This document shows positions 54,448 through 63,827 of a stretch of DNA of 64,000 nucleotides, in pieces; within the stretch, counting starts at the first letter, position 1, and the number at the start of each line of letters is the position of its first letter. The translations under genes were made by a program, and so were the position numbers. This DNA comes from Methanoregula sp. (GTDB lineage Archaea; Halobacteriota; Methanomicrobia; Methanomicrobiales; Methanospirillaceae), in the NCBI GenBank assembly GCA_041645435.1, contig JBAZQB010000008.1:1-64000 (forward strand), in the 5' to 3' direction. The notes below the pieces were generated by a model. That model did no database searches. It was not told the origin of the DNA and saw nothing but the letters and a program-made list of their open reading frames with translations.

Positions 54448-54666
54448 TTATCTGTCAATGCGGGTCAGGTCAATGGCCCGTATTCCATCGGTGCGTAAAC
54501 GGCCCGCGATGCTAACCGGTTTTAAAAGAACACGATATCGGGGTTCCTTCGTTACCCCGGGTTCCTGAACCCCACACTCACCGTTAACGGTGAAGATATC
54601 GATCGTAAAAGAGATTGGGACCGTGTGTGCTCGTGTATTTCTGACCCGGAACACACACCAGCACAT
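54448..54666 (-). CDS. Small protein coupled to zinc-ribbon gene, unknown
   Basis: A 72-residue frame whose ATG shares a base with the stop of the upstream zinc-ribbon gene (TGATG), so translation could be coupled. Its sequence (VPISFTIDIFTVNG, EPRYRVLLKPVSIAG) looks like beta strands. No domain is recognised; it could be a truncated remnant. Confidence 0.4.
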   Translation of the reverse strand: MCWCVFRVRNTRAHTVPISFTIDIFTVNGECGVQEPGVTKEPRYRVLLKPVSIAGRLRTDGIRAIDLTRIDR

Positions 54667-55040
54667 CAGCGACGCGGCTGGATCAGGTTCGCGTATTGCT
54701 GCTGATCGATGTAGGAACGGAATCCCTTCAATGCCTTTACCGGAATTCCGCGTGCCTGTTCGCTCTTAAATACCGTTTCAAGTTCGCCCCGCAACTGGCT
54801 GGCATCCATACCGGGTGCAAGGCGTGATCCATACCGCTCCCGGATCCAGAGTGCGATGCGGGAGTAGTCGGAATTTTTTCCGGTTTTTGCCATTTTTGAA
54901 GACGGGGAGTAAGAACCATACATTGGGTACGGGGCAGGACTTTGCGGACTCGGGGCGCTACGGCTTGTAACGGGTTTTCCACACTGCTCACAGAACCGGG
55001 AATATTCAGGAATCTTTTCACCGCAGTGCTCGCAATACAT
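54666..55040 (-). CDS. Zinc-ribbon protein
   Basis: A 124-residue protein from ATG 55040 with a TGAGGGT-like ribosome site. An N-terminal zinc ribbon (CEHCGEKIPEYSRFCEQCG) is followed by a Pro/Ser-rich linker and a charged helical C-domain (MDASQLRGELETVFKSEQARG). The frame up to 55076 adds twelve residues without support. No membrane segment is present. It is the third zinc-ribbon protein type in this 10-kb region; function unknown. Confidence 0.65.
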   Translation of the reverse strand: MYCEHCGEKIPEYSRFCEQCGKPVTSRSAPSPQSPAPYPMYGSYSPSSKMAKTGKNSDYSRIALWIRERYGSRLAPGMDASQLRGELETVFKSEQARGIPVKALKGFRSYIDQQQYANLIQPRR

Positions 55041-55203
55041 CCGGATACCCTCACGCTGATACTGAATTGTATACAATACAAGTAATTAACGATTTACCCG
55101 GAATTAAAAACAGGGATCGCGTTTTCATACGATCGATTCACACCAACGGGGGTATGGACACTCACCGGTTCATGTATAGATCAAAAAAGGATGGGGAAAA
55201 GGA

Positions 55204-56883
55204 TTACCTGAATTTTCTGGCAAACAGCACTACGGCAATAAGCGAGATTACCGCGAGGAACCCTTCAAACCCGGGAGTCGGTTCTGGACCAGAAAGTGTC
55301 CTGGTAACCTGGATTGGATCGGCAGAACCAATGTGTAGCAGCGATTCATCATCCGCATAATTCTCATTAGTGAGCTTCAGAATATAGGTGCCCTGTTTCA
55401 AGTGTAAACTGGTGGGGGTGACTCCCTTATACACATCATCAATATACACGTTCGCGCCATCGGGAACAGAATTGACGAATACGACAGTATCAAGCGGAGT
55501 ATTCACTTTGAGCGTAGTATGCATGGATGCAGATTCTCCCGAGGCCGACGTATACACCGTGCTTTGCGTTACATACCCGGATTTCGAGAACGTATAGGTA
55601 TACGTACCCGGTACGATATTTGTCACAGTTATCGGAGTGATTCCCTTATACACGTCATCCAGCAACACTGCAGCACCGGTAGGATCGGAAGTGATAGTGA
55701 TCTGTGCAGGCAGGACTTCATCAGATTTTTTTAACCGGGTAGACATACTTCCGGCTTCTCCCGAGGCCGACGTATACACCGTGCTTTGCGTTACATACCC
55801 GGATTTCGAAAACGTGTAGGTATGCGTACCCGGTACGATATTTGTCACGGTAACCGGAGTGATTCCCTTGTAAACTCCGTCTGACGAGACCTGAGCACCC
55901 GTTGGATCGGATGAGATAGCCAGGGAAGCGGGAAGCGGTGATGAGGAAAACTTCTGGACTCTGGCGTTGTTGCGGTCAATCAGATACACATTGCCGCTCG
56001 AATCCACGGCAATATCAGAGATCGGATTTGAAAATTGTCCATCTCCTTTCCCGGGAGTTCCAAACCGGGTCAGAAGGACTCCTGCGGGAGAATACTTGTA
56101 CACATGCGAATCCCAGATCTCTGATATATACACATTGCCGGTTGCATCCACGGCGATACCGATGAATCCCTTCAGCCCCTGTCCTCCATAAGCGGGTCCT
56201 TCCCATCGGGTAATGAACTGGCCGGATGACGTGAATTTCTGGACACGGTAGGTATTGTAGTCCACAACATACACATTGTCAGACGCATCCACTGCGATAC
56301 CAAGAGGAATACTGAACTGACCATCGCCGGTACCAAAGCTGCCCCATGCAGTGATGAACTGTCCGGTCGGAGAGAATTTCTGGACCCGGTGGTTGTAGTG
56401 ATCGGTCACATATACATTGCCCTGGGAATCCACAGCCACAGCGAATGGATCATTGAACTGACCATTTCCTGTACCATACGATCCCCATGCCGTCAGGTAT
56501 GTGCCCGTTGAGGAGAATTTCTGGACCCGGTGGTTGTAGCGGTCCGTGACATACACATTACCGTTTGCATCCACGGCAATACCATTTGACTCGTTGAATT
56601 GTCCAGCCAGGAGCCCTTTCGAACCCCAGCCAAGAATATACTGTCCTTCAGGAGTAAACTTTGAAACACGGTTGTTCTGTGGATCGGTGACATATATGTT
56701 GCCGCTTCTATCGATTGCCACTGCTTCGGGACTTAAAAACTGCCCATCCCCGGTTCCCATGGATCCCCATTTCGCAACATACAGATACGTTTCTGCTGCC
56801 TGAACTCCCTGGACGATCACGAGAAACAGGAGAATGCACAGAACCGTTTTCACCGGATTCTTCATGAACCATGTACCCTGCAT
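55204..56883 (-). CDS. NHL-repeat / PEGA-domain surface protein with PGF-CTERM-like anchor
   Basis: A 559-residue exported protein (an ATG at 56865 would give 553). After a signal peptide, six NHL beta-propeller repeats (VAVDSQGNVYVTDHYNHRVQ type) cover about residues 30-310. Two or three PEGA domains (SSDGVYKGITPVTVTNIVPG) follow at 318-530, then a C-terminal TPGFEGFLAVISLIAVVLF-type sorting signal with basic tail, as in archaeosortase substrates. It is probably displayed on the cell surface for adhesion or binding. PEGA units 1 and 2 are nearly identical in DNA. Confidence 0.85.
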   Translation of the reverse strand: MQGTWFMKNPVKTVLCILLFLVIVQGVQAAETYLYVAKWGSMGTGDGQFLSPEAVAIDRSGNIYVTDPQNNRVSKFTPEGQYILGWGSKGLLAGQFNESNGIAVDANGNVYVTDRYNHRVQKFSSTGTYLTAWGSYGTGNGQFNDPFAVAVDSQGNVYVTDHYNHRVQKFSPTGQFITAWGSFGTGDGQFSIPLGIAVDASDNVYVVDYNTYRVQKFTSSGQFITRWEGPAYGGQGLKGFIGIAVDATGNVYISEIWDSHVYKYSPAGVLLTRFGTPGKGDGQFSNPISDIAVDSSGNVYLIDRNNARVQKFSSSPLPASLAISSDPTGAQVSSDGVYKGITPVTVTNIVPGTHTYTFSKSGYVTQSTVYTSASGEAGSMSTRLKKSDEVLPAQITITSDPTGAAVLLDDVYKGITPITVTNIVPGTYTYTFSKSGYVTQSTVYTSASGESASMHTTLKVNTPLDTVVFVNSVPDGANVYIDDVYKGVTPTSLHLKQGTYILKLTNENYADDESLLHIGSADPIQVTRTLSGPEPTPGFEGFLAVISLIAVVLFARKFR

Positions 56884-57269
56884 GTATCAAACACTCCGTT
56901 AGATGTGACATTTGCACACCAATTCTTATATCTTTGGATAATTTGCTGCGAAGTCGTTTACCTGTGCCATACGCCATCGGGTATCGGAAAAACACCTTTT
57001 ACGGGCTTTGTTGAAACACCAATGACAGACAAGCATTCGCTCTTGGGGGCTCTTTGCCCATCGTGCTTCCGCCCCCGCCGCTCGGGCATCCCCCTATATT
57101 GCGATAAACCCCATAAAGTTGATGACTCCGGGGGATCAAGGGGATACTCCCCTTGGGCTGCCTCCCCCTTTGGGGGAGAGAGGGGGTCACCCTCCGAGCA
57201 GATGCGGAGAATAAACGAAAAAAGGATTTCAACAGAGCCTCTTTGCGGCAAAGTGCCTGCCTGCAGGAA
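56884..57269. other. Intergenic region carrying repeat copy A
   Basis: No gene is supported. The region is dominated by the dispersed repeat at 57003-57230. Frames on both strands are by-products of it. Confidence 0.5.
57003..57230 (+). repeat. Dispersed repeat, copy A
   Basis: Begins GGGCTTTGTTGAAAC and ends ATAAACGAAAAAAGGATTTC. It matches the inverted copy B at 59513-59695 through GTGCTTCCGC, CGCTCGGGCATCCCCC, ATATTGCGATAA, GTTGATGACTC and GGGGGTCACCCTCCGA. Copy A has about 50 extra G/C-rich bases in the middle. No transposase is nearby, so it is non-autonomous or structural. Confidence 0.75.
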
Positions 57270-58328
57270 TCAGATCTTTGAACCCTCTCCCGGGTTCCCG
57301 TTTTTATCATCAGCAAATTCCCTGCAGGCAAACAGGACTAAAAAGGGCAGAAGAAGAATCCAGTAGTGGAGATACTGCCGGATCAGAAGCGTCCCTAAGA
57401 GCAGGACTAAGAAGAGCCCGAGGACAATTTCAAACGGGGTCCGCAAACCGCGCCGGATCAGGCTGGCGATGGCAAAGACCAGCGTTGGCAGGACGACGGC
57501 AACACTTGCCATGGCATTTGCCGCAAAGGAAAGCGGGGAATCCGGCGCATAGGTGGGAAATGGGGTGACCTTTCCCGAAATATATTCCGGCATGACCCCG
57601 AAGGTATAGTAAATCCCGCTCCATCCGGTCTCAGACCCATAGGCAGCGAAAAGTGCGGCAAACATCACGATTATCACGACCGCAACCGGGATCAGGAAAC
57701 GATAATACCGTTTGTCACCGGAAGCCCACATGAAGTAGAGAAGCGGCAGTATGGCGACAAGGGCGTATTGTTTATACCCGATGGCAAGTCCGACACAGAC
57801 TCCCGCCCACACCCAGGCATGACGACGGGCTGCCACCAGCGAAAGGAGGAGGAAGAGGATCGCAAACTGCTCGCTGAACAGGAAGTATCCCTCGGTGAAA
57901 ACGGATGCGACCAGAAAGAGGAACCCGGCAGTATATCCCGCCAGGAACCCGTAATCCTCCTCACCGAGTTTCCAGATCAGGCAGGCGCAGAGGAGATTCA
58001 GCACGGTCATTACGGCGGTATCTATCGTTCCTGCCGGGGCTGCCAGATCCATAACACTGACGGAAAAAAAGAGCAGGGGGGGTTTGGGATCGATATAATC
58101 CACATACGGCCTCATCCCTTCAACAATCATCCGGGCCATCTCGTGAAACCGGCCGGCGTCATGAGAGATCCAGGCACTGTTTCCCAACGAGAGTGCATAC
58201 ATGATCCCGGCAATTGCCGCCGCGCAGATAATGTACCCTGAAAGACCCAGCACAATCCGCTGTTTTCTGCCCTGCATAAAACGCAAAACACGATCCTTGA
58301 GAAGTGAAACGGATTTACCGGTTTCCAT
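57270..58328 (-). CDS. Multi-helix membrane protein, GT-C glycosyltransferase-like
   Basis: A 352-residue protein from ATG 58328 with about ten hydrophobic helices. The short loop after the first helix contains WISHDAGRFHEMARMI and VEGMRPYVDYIDPKPPLLFF, a pattern like the aspartate-bearing loop of ArnT/PMT-type lipid-sugar transferases. The frame extends to 58466 without a clear ribosome site, so the start is uncertain. It could glycosylate surface proteins such as those encoded nearby. Confidence 0.7.
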   Translation of the reverse strand: METGKSVSLLKDRVLRFMQGRKQRIVLGLSGYIICAAAIAGIMYALSLGNSAWISHDAGRFHEMARMIVEGMRPYVDYIDPKPPLLFFSVSVMDLAAPAGTIDTAVMTVLNLLCACLIWKLGEEDYGFLAGYTAGFLFLVASVFTEGYFLFSEQFAILFLLLSLVAARRHAWVWAGVCVGLAIGYKQYALVAILPLLYFMWASGDKRYYRFLIPVAVVIIVMFAALFAAYGSETGWSGIYYTFGVMPEYISGKVTPFPTYAPDSPLSFAANAMASVAVVLPTLVFAIASLIRRGLRTPFEIVLGLFLVLLLGTLLIRQYLHYWILLLPFLVLFACREFADDKNGNPGEGSKI

Positions 58329-58481
58329 TAAGGAGAAGGTGAACGATTGAGATATTTGAATATGCCGGAACATTCGAGGGGTTGAAAATAATCCGAACCA
58401 GGAAAATAGCAGGTCTTCTTCCCCTTCAGGGCATACGGGGTAGCTGATCGCAGCAATACTAACCAACCTTTCTAAAAAAAT

Positions 58482-59225
58482 TCAGGCAGGGCGACGCCGC
58501 TTCCACACGGCAACTCCCACCACCAGAATGATTGCCCCTATCAACACACACAAGATCGGGGAAGACAGGATTTGGTGGATAAGTGCAGTTCCCGGGTTCT
58601 GACAAACACTGGAGTTTTTGGGATCGGGGACACTTTCTTTGCAATAAGAAACAATGGATTTTTCATACGAGTCCACTGCTTCAGAAAACATAGCGAAATT
58701 CATGAGAGTGGCGCCACGGTTCCGCCACGCATCGGCGTAATCCGGGTTGAGGGCAAGCGCCTGGTCATACGACTCAACCGCTTTTGAAAACTTACCGAGC
58801 TTTCCAAGAGCTATTCCGCGGTTGTACCACGTTTCGGCGTCGTATGGGTCGATAGCGGTTGCATTGTCATACGAGTCAATTGCTTCCTCATACAGGGCGG
58901 AATTACTCAGCGCGACTCCGCGGTTCTGCCACGCCTCAACATAAGAGGGCTTGAGGGCAAGCGCCTTGTCATAGGAAGCAACGGCTTCCGGATACAGATA
59001 GAGAGCACTCAGCGCATTTCCCCGGTTGTACCATGTATAGGTATCATTTGGATCGACAATAATTGCCTTATCAAACGAATTGACGGCTTCTGAATACTGA
59101 CCTAGTCTGGAAAAAGTCACACCCTCGTTGTAATACTGCACCGCAAGGACATCAAACGCGGTTGCACAAGGACAGATGAGCACCAGGAACAGGACAAATC
59201 CGGATAAAAAGAGAGTCTTGTTCAT
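58482..59225 (-). CDS. Exported TPR protein with C-terminal anchor
   Basis: A 247-residue protein: signal peptide, five TPR units (AVNSFDKAIIVDPNDTYTWY type) at about 25-195, then a transmembrane helix (ILCVLIGAIILVVGVAVW) and a basic tail KRRRPA. The repeats would lie outside the membrane. It precedes the membrane glycosyltransferase-like gene by 153 bases (to ATG 58328), possibly in one unit. Confidence 0.85.
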   Translation of the reverse strand: MNKTLFLSGFVLFLVLICPCATAFDVLAVQYYNEGVTFSRLGQYSEAVNSFDKAIIVDPNDTYTWYNRGNALSALYLYPEAVASYDKALALKPSYVEAWQNRGVALSNSALYEEAIDSYDNATAIDPYDAETWYNRGIALGKLGKFSKAVESYDQALALNPDYADAWRNRGATLMNFAMFSEAVDSYEKSIVSYCKESVPDPKNSSVCQNPGTALIHQILSSPILCVLIGAIILVVGVAVWKRRRPA

Positions 59226-59466
59226 CGCGTCCCGGATTTGAAGTCTGTGGTTTCAGCTATTTAATTTTGTTATTCATATTTTGCTCTGTTGAAACGAGCA
59301 TGAACCATTAAGTTCACTCCCAAACCATGAAAATCGTTTTTATGATTCTCCCCCGCCTCAGGGCCTCTTTTTAGGCACGGCGGGGCAAGGAGGTTTTCGT
59401 TTTTAGTCACTAAATCGCCGCGGGGGTGCCCCGTCGGGGGCGGCGACGTTCATCGCAACTGGGGGT

Positions 59467-59486
59467 ATGGGGGTCTCAACCCCCAT
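59467..59486. terminator. Perfect 8-bp hairpin
   Basis: ATGGGGGT (59467-59474) pairs with ACCCCCAT (59479-59486) around CTCA. It adjoins repeat copy B and may be a terminator or part of that repeat. Confidence 0.4.
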
Positions 59487-59512
59487 CACATTAAAGAGGA
59501 CAATTTTCAGGG

Positions 59513-59695
59513 GAAATCCTTTTTTCGTTTATTGTCTGCGTCTGTTCGGAGGGTGACCCCCTTTTTTTAAGAGTCATCAACCTTCTGCGGGTTATCGCAA
59601 TATTGGGGGATGCCCGAGCGACGGGAGCGGAAGCACTCTGGGCTGGAGCTCCTAAGAGCGATTGCTTGTCTCTCTTCAGGGTTTCAACAAAGCCC
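59513..59695 (-). repeat. Dispersed repeat, copy B (inverted relative to copy A)
   Basis: Read on the minus strand it starts GGGCTTTGTTGAAAC and ends ATAAACGAAAAAAGGATTTC, like copy A but without the central G/C-rich insert. The two copies face each other about 2.3 kb apart and enclose the TPR and glycosyltransferase-like genes. Confidence 0.75.
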
Positions 59696-59744
59696 ATATT
59701 TTAATGAAAGAAAAATTCCGGTATCTGGATCAGCCCGGTCCTGA

Positions 59745-61259
59745 TCATTTCGTTTTCTTCCTGCCGGTGCGGGATACCGCATCCTCCAGCACCGCAACGA
59801 TCGTTGCCATGATTTTTATCCGGGCAAAGTACTTGTCATTGGATTCGACAAGGGTCCACGGAATCGCCGGTGTACTGGTCTTTTCAATCATCTCTTCGGT
59901 TGCCGTACGGTAGATATCCCACTTTTCCCGGTTTCTCCAGTCTTCATCCGTGATCTTGTATTTTTTCAGGGGATCAGCTTCACGTTCCCTGAACCGCTGG
60001 ATCTGGGTGTCCTGGTCGATCTGGAGCCAGAACTTGATGAGGACCCCGCCGGATCTCACCAGGTAATCCTCGAGAGTATTGATCTCCTGGTAGGCACGCT
60101 GCCATTCCGGTTCCGTGCAGAACCCTTCAACGCGTTCGACAAGCACCCTGCCGTACCATGTGCGATCAAAGATGGTGATATCCCCTGCCTTGGGAAGGCT
60201 GCGGATAAAGCGCCAGAGATAGTGATGGCTTTTTTCGTCGGGGGTTGGGGCGGCAATGGGTTCAACCACGCTGCACCGGGGGTTCAGCGCCCGGTCCAGC
60301 CGGATAATTGCCCCGCCCTTGCCTGCCGCATCACATCCCTCAAACATGATGGTGACCGGGATCTTCTTTTCATGGATGAGATACTGGAGTGTATGCAGAC
60401 GGTCTTCACATTCAGAGAGACGGTGAGCATATTCATCTTCAGACAGTGATTTCGTGAGATCCAATGCCTGCAGGAGAGCGTACTGCACTTCCCGGTCTTT
60501 TTCCGCGGCCCGTGTTTTTTTCCGGTTTGGTTTTACCTCAGCAGCGGATCTGGCCCTGAGGGCATCTTCCATGCGGCTGATGATCGTTTCATGGACTTTT
60601 ACTATTGCATAACGCCGGTCATTGCCTTCCACTACGGTCCATGGCGCCTTCGGTATGCTTGTTTCGATGATCAGTCTCTCCAGATTCGGCAGCATGAAGT
60701 CGTAATCCCGCAGTTTTTTTGGTGCCCTGCTGTTATCTTCGGAAAAGTCCTTGTGCAGATCTTCAAATTTTTTCAGCCGCTTCTTCTGCTCTTTCTTACT
60801 GACATGTAAAAAAAACTTGATGATGACTGCACCATCAGTAACGAGTTGTTCTTCCATGGCGATGATATCCAGGAGTGACTGGGGAGAGAACGGGGACTTT
60901 TTGTTCCCGTACGAGCCGGCAAGCAGGGTATCGGTGTACCAGCTCCGGTCAAAGATAGCGATCTGTCCCTGTGAAGGGGTGTTTACCCAGAATCTCCAGA
61001 GCATCGGGTGAGCCTGCTCAACCTCGTTGGGCTGTTGCGTGGAGCGGACCCGGTAGCCCCGGGGATCAAGGGCATAGGTGAGCCGGTTGATGGTATTGGA
61101 TATCCCGGAAAATCTCCAGCCTTCAAAGATCATAATCACCGGAATTTTCCGGTCCCGGAACTCCCGCTGGAGCACCCCGAGACGTTCGCGGAGACCAACA
61201 ATCACCGCATCATATGCATTTTTATCAAGTGCCAGGTCCAGATCGTATTTGTCAAACAT
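59745..61259 (-). CDS. pap: Polyphosphate:AMP phosphotransferase (tandem PPK2 domains)
   Basis: A 504-residue two-domain PPK2 protein of the Pap type, converting AMP plus polyphosphate to ADP. The C-terminal domain has an intact phosphate loop (MFEGCDAAGKGGAIIRL near residue 305). The N-terminal domain has a degenerate one (IFEGWRFSGISNTI near 44), as is usual in Pap. Lid motifs FDRSWYTDTL and FDRTWYGRVL are present. It lies 56 bases after the TrkA-N/RyR gene on the same strand. Confidence 0.88.
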   Translation of the reverse strand: MFDKYDLDLALDKNAYDAVIVGLRERLGVLQREFRDRKIPVIMIFEGWRFSGISNTINRLTYALDPRGYRVRSTQQPNEVEQAHPMLWRFWVNTPSQGQIAIFDRSWYTDTLLAGSYGNKKSPFSPQSLLDIIAMEEQLVTDGAVIIKFFLHVSKKEQKKRLKKFEDLHKDFSEDNSRAPKKLRDYDFMLPNLERLIIETSIPKAPWTVVEGNDRRYAIVKVHETIISRMEDALRARSAAEVKPNRKKTRAAEKDREVQYALLQALDLTKSLSEDEYAHRLSECEDRLHTLQYLIHEKKIPVTIMFEGCDAAGKGGAIIRLDRALNPRCSVVEPIAAPTPDEKSHHYLWRFIRSLPKAGDITIFDRTWYGRVLVERVEGFCTEPEWQRAYQEINTLEDYLVRSGGVLIKFWLQIDQDTQIQRFREREADPLKKYKITDEDWRNREKWDIYRTATEEMIEKTSTPAIPWTLVESNDKYFARIKIMATIVAVLEDAVSRTGRKKTK

Positions 61260-61315
61260 AAGATAATCTGTGTTGAGACTTCCGGGAATATAAAATAAAG
61301 GTTAAAAAATACTGG

Positions 61316-63013
61316 TCAGGATATTTTCTGCTGGCGGTACACCTGGAAATCTATCCGGGACAATATTTCCGGGATCTGGCGGATGGTGTCGCGGTCTTTC
61401 TCCTTCTCAGGTTCGGACAGCTCCCCGTACGGCACGAGCGAGGGGTGGAGCTTCTGAACATCATCCCGTTGCACGCCATAATGCCACCCGTCCTCCTGCT
61501 TCTCGTTCATCCAGCGTTCATGCTCAAGGGAGGAGAGACGTTCGATCTCATCGGGAGTGAACCGGAATTCGATGGGCGCGTCCCAGTCGGTAACGGGTCC
61601 GATCTCGCACCCCACCAGCGATAATTTGGTCCAGATGAAATTTGCCTGTCTCCGGTTGGATGTCCGGTATTTCTCCCCGCCGATACCGTCTTTCTTTTCC
61701 GTAAGGGTGCCGAGTTCATCCCACGTGACCAGCAGCCGGTTTGTCTCCCGGGTTTGTCCTTTGAGCATCTCCTTTGTACAATAATTGTCATGGATTGACC
61801 GTGCAAGGATCTCTTCTTCTCCTGCAAGAATGAGCTGGCTGTTGGCAGTGAGCTCAAACATGTTGACCGGGTGGATGTCCTGTATGCTCCTAAGCCCGAC
61901 CTGTTCATCGGCAATGAGCCGGGCCACGCTGGTATTATGATCCATCCTGACGATGAACCGGACATTTTTCCCGGCCGTGAGATGATGGAGTGTCAGGGCT
62001 GCGTAGAGCCCCAGGGAATCATCGTCAAGACAGATATAGGCAGTAAAACCCCGGCCAAGGGGAGAACTTTTCAGGAACTCCCCGTTTTTGAACGCGGCAG
62101 ATCCGACATCCAGGGGAATGGCTGCCAGATCGCAGGCCATGGACAGTTTCGGGTACTGGATGAGCAGCCCTTCCCGGATCGATGCGGCGTTTACATCGAT
62201 GAGGGCGATGGTTAACCGGGCCGTTGCCTCTTTATGCGACAGGTACCAGGTTCGTGCAATACGGGTTAAGATACTTTCACCGAGGCGACCGGCCCCCAGG
62301 ATTACGACGGGCGGGGGAACCGTCCCCGTCTCTTTAGAAGGGATGGCGGGATACGTATCGAGAAGTGTCCTCGCCCCGAGTGCATACTGGTTGAAAAACT
62401 CGATCCGGACAGCTGAGTCTTTCCGTGCGGAAAATGCGTGTTTCCTGATAATCCCGTATAACTGCGGGTTTATTACCTGTATGATACAGGTGAGCACATG
62501 ACGCCGTTTTTCCGGCACCATCCGCATCACGTTCAGGGCGACTTCAGCATTATCCTCATCCACATCGTTTAAGGAGAGCACATACGCGGCTTTTTTCACC
62601 CCAGCTTTTTTGAGCATATTCACATCGGAGGGAAGCCCGGTAAGAACGATAAGCCCCAGCATTTTGCAGGATTCGAGGTACGTATTCTTTGCATCACTTT
62701 CGATGACGACCGGTTTTATCTTTCTTTTAACAAGGTCATTGATAACGAGGAACGACCGGGAATTCAGGCCACAGACAATGACATGCCCCTGTTTGAAGAG
62801 GAGCGGCATGGTGTGAATTTTTTCCCGGACGTACAGGTACACAATTCCGGCTGAACTTGAACCGGCAAACGCACCGACTGCAATGCGGATGAAATCGGAA
62901 TTTGCCGCTCCAACTGCATCCCGTATCGCGGGAAATGCAATGAAAACCCCGATGCCCGAACCGATAATGGCGAGCAGTGCCTGGATTACCACGTAGATGT
63001 CAGGAGTGTCCAT
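61316..63013 (-). CDS. Two-TM, tandem TrkA-N protein with C-terminal RyR domain
   Basis: A 565-residue protein. Two hydrophobic segments (about 8-30 and 40-62) lie at the N-terminus without a K+-channel filter (no TVGYG). Two Rossmann TrkA-N-like domains follow (HVIVCGLNSRSFLVINDL at about 76; PVVILGAGRLGESILTRIA at about 240). Residues 490-553 are a RyR domain: LEHERWMNEKQEDGWHYG, KLHPSLVPY and LSEPEKEKDRDTI. RyR domains in prokaryotes are thought to sense nucleotide-derived ligands. It begins six bases after the TIR gene. Confidence 0.85.
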   Translation of the reverse strand: MDTPDIYVVIQALLAIIGSGIGVFIAFPAIRDAVGAANSDFIRIAVGAFAGSSSAGIVYLYVREKIHTMPLLFKQGHVIVCGLNSRSFLVINDLVKRKIKPVVIESDAKNTYLESCKMLGLIVLTGLPSDVNMLKKAGVKKAAYVLSLNDVDEDNAEVALNVMRMVPEKRRHVLTCIIQVINPQLYGIIRKHAFSARKDSAVRIEFFNQYALGARTLLDTYPAIPSKETGTVPPPVVILGAGRLGESILTRIARTWYLSHKEATARLTIALIDVNAASIREGLLIQYPKLSMACDLAAIPLDVGSAAFKNGEFLKSSPLGRGFTAYICLDDDSLGLYAALTLHHLTAGKNVRFIVRMDHNTSVARLIADEQVGLRSIQDIHPVNMFELTANSQLILAGEEEILARSIHDNYCTKEMLKGQTRETNRLLVTWDELGTLTEKKDGIGGEKYRTSNRRQANFIWTKLSLVGCEIGPVTDWDAPIEFRFTPDEIERLSSLEHERWMNEKQEDGWHYGVQRDDVQKLHPSLVPYGELSEPEKEKDRDTIRQIPEILSRIDFQVYRQQKIS

Positions 63014-63019
63014 GATCGC

Positions 63020-63784
63020 TCAACCCCCGGGATTGTCCGGCCGGGGATCAGCGTGCCCGGGACTGGCAAGATGGGTTTTTATCGTCTCTTTCAGCGTTCC
63101 AAAATACTGCTGCGCCGGCGGGGGGAATGCATCGAACCAGTGGGGTATGTTGATGAGGTAATCCATGTTCTTTGTGGGCAGGATGTCTTCAACACGGAAC
63201 GGGAGGATCATGAGGTTCCTGTTCACTGCCCGCGTCAGTTCGCGGATGACATGGGGCGAATTATTCGAGCTTCTGGAGAACACCAGCACCACAACCCTGC
63301 TCTCATCAATCGCATCGATGATCGAGCCGGGAAAATCCGAGCCGGGAAGCACATCCCGGGGGGCAATCCAGCAGAAGATACCATCTGCCTCGAGATAGGA
63401 ACAGAGGTCATGGGCTATCTGCTGCTCGGGTTTTGAATAGCTGATGAATACCTGGTGGCGGGGTTTTGCAGGAACAGTCCGGGTCTCCGCCCCAGGAACC
63501 GATGCGGTCGCAACCTCGTCACCGATAAAATCTGTGCCGGTTTTTTGTACACCTGAAGGGGGGGTGACGGCAATATCCTCCGCCTTTGTCTTCCACTCTT
63601 TAGCCTGTTCACGGTAAAACTGTTCGCGGAGCGGGACTCTCCGGGCAAGCTGGTGATAGAGGGTTATACATTCCTCAGCGAGACGCCGGGCAGTATGGGT
63701 ATCTCCCTGGGTCACCGCTGCTTCGAACGCCTTTGTATTCCTCTGGATCTTCTGGAGGAAATCAGCAGGAGAGTCAATTTTCAT
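63020..63784 (-). CDS. TIR-domain protein with helical (MIT-like) N-terminus
   Basis: A 254-residue protein. Residues 108-240 form a TIR domain: HQVFISYSKPEQQIAHDL, GIFCWIAPRDVLPGSDFPGSI, VVVLVFSRSSNNSPHVIREL. E182 in the REL segment occupies the position of the NADase glutamate. The first 75 residues form a three-helix bundle resembling MIT domains, which bind Vps4-type AAA ATPases. It is the middle gene of an AAA-TIR-RyR set. TIR proteins cleave NAD+ or make nucleotide signals; either is possible here. Confidence 0.85.
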   Translation of the reverse strand: MKIDSPADFLQKIQRNTKAFEAAVTQGDTHTARRLAEECITLYHQLARRVPLREQFYREQAKEWKTKAEDIAVTPPSGVQKTGTDFIGDEVATASVPGAETRTVPAKPRHQVFISYSKPEQQIAHDLCSYLEADGIFCWIAPRDVLPGSDFPGSIIDAIDESRVVVLVFSRSSNNSPHVIRELTRAVNRNLMILPFRVEDILPTKNMDYLINIPHWFDAFPPPAQQYFGTLKETIKTHLASPGHADPRPDNPGG

Positions 63785-63827
63785 GGCAGATCAAAGTCAC
63801 CCGGAGAAGTTCAAAAAAAGGTGAACC

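Noticed and set aside
56905..57366. 153-codon plus-strand frame over repeat copy A
   Set aside because: It is created by the repeat and extends into the antisense of the membrane gene. Copy B carries a different reading.
61316..63013. TrkA-N/RyR protein as an ordinary K+ channel
   Set aside because: It has two N-terminal helices but no selectivity filter, and carries a RyR domain instead of RCK-C.
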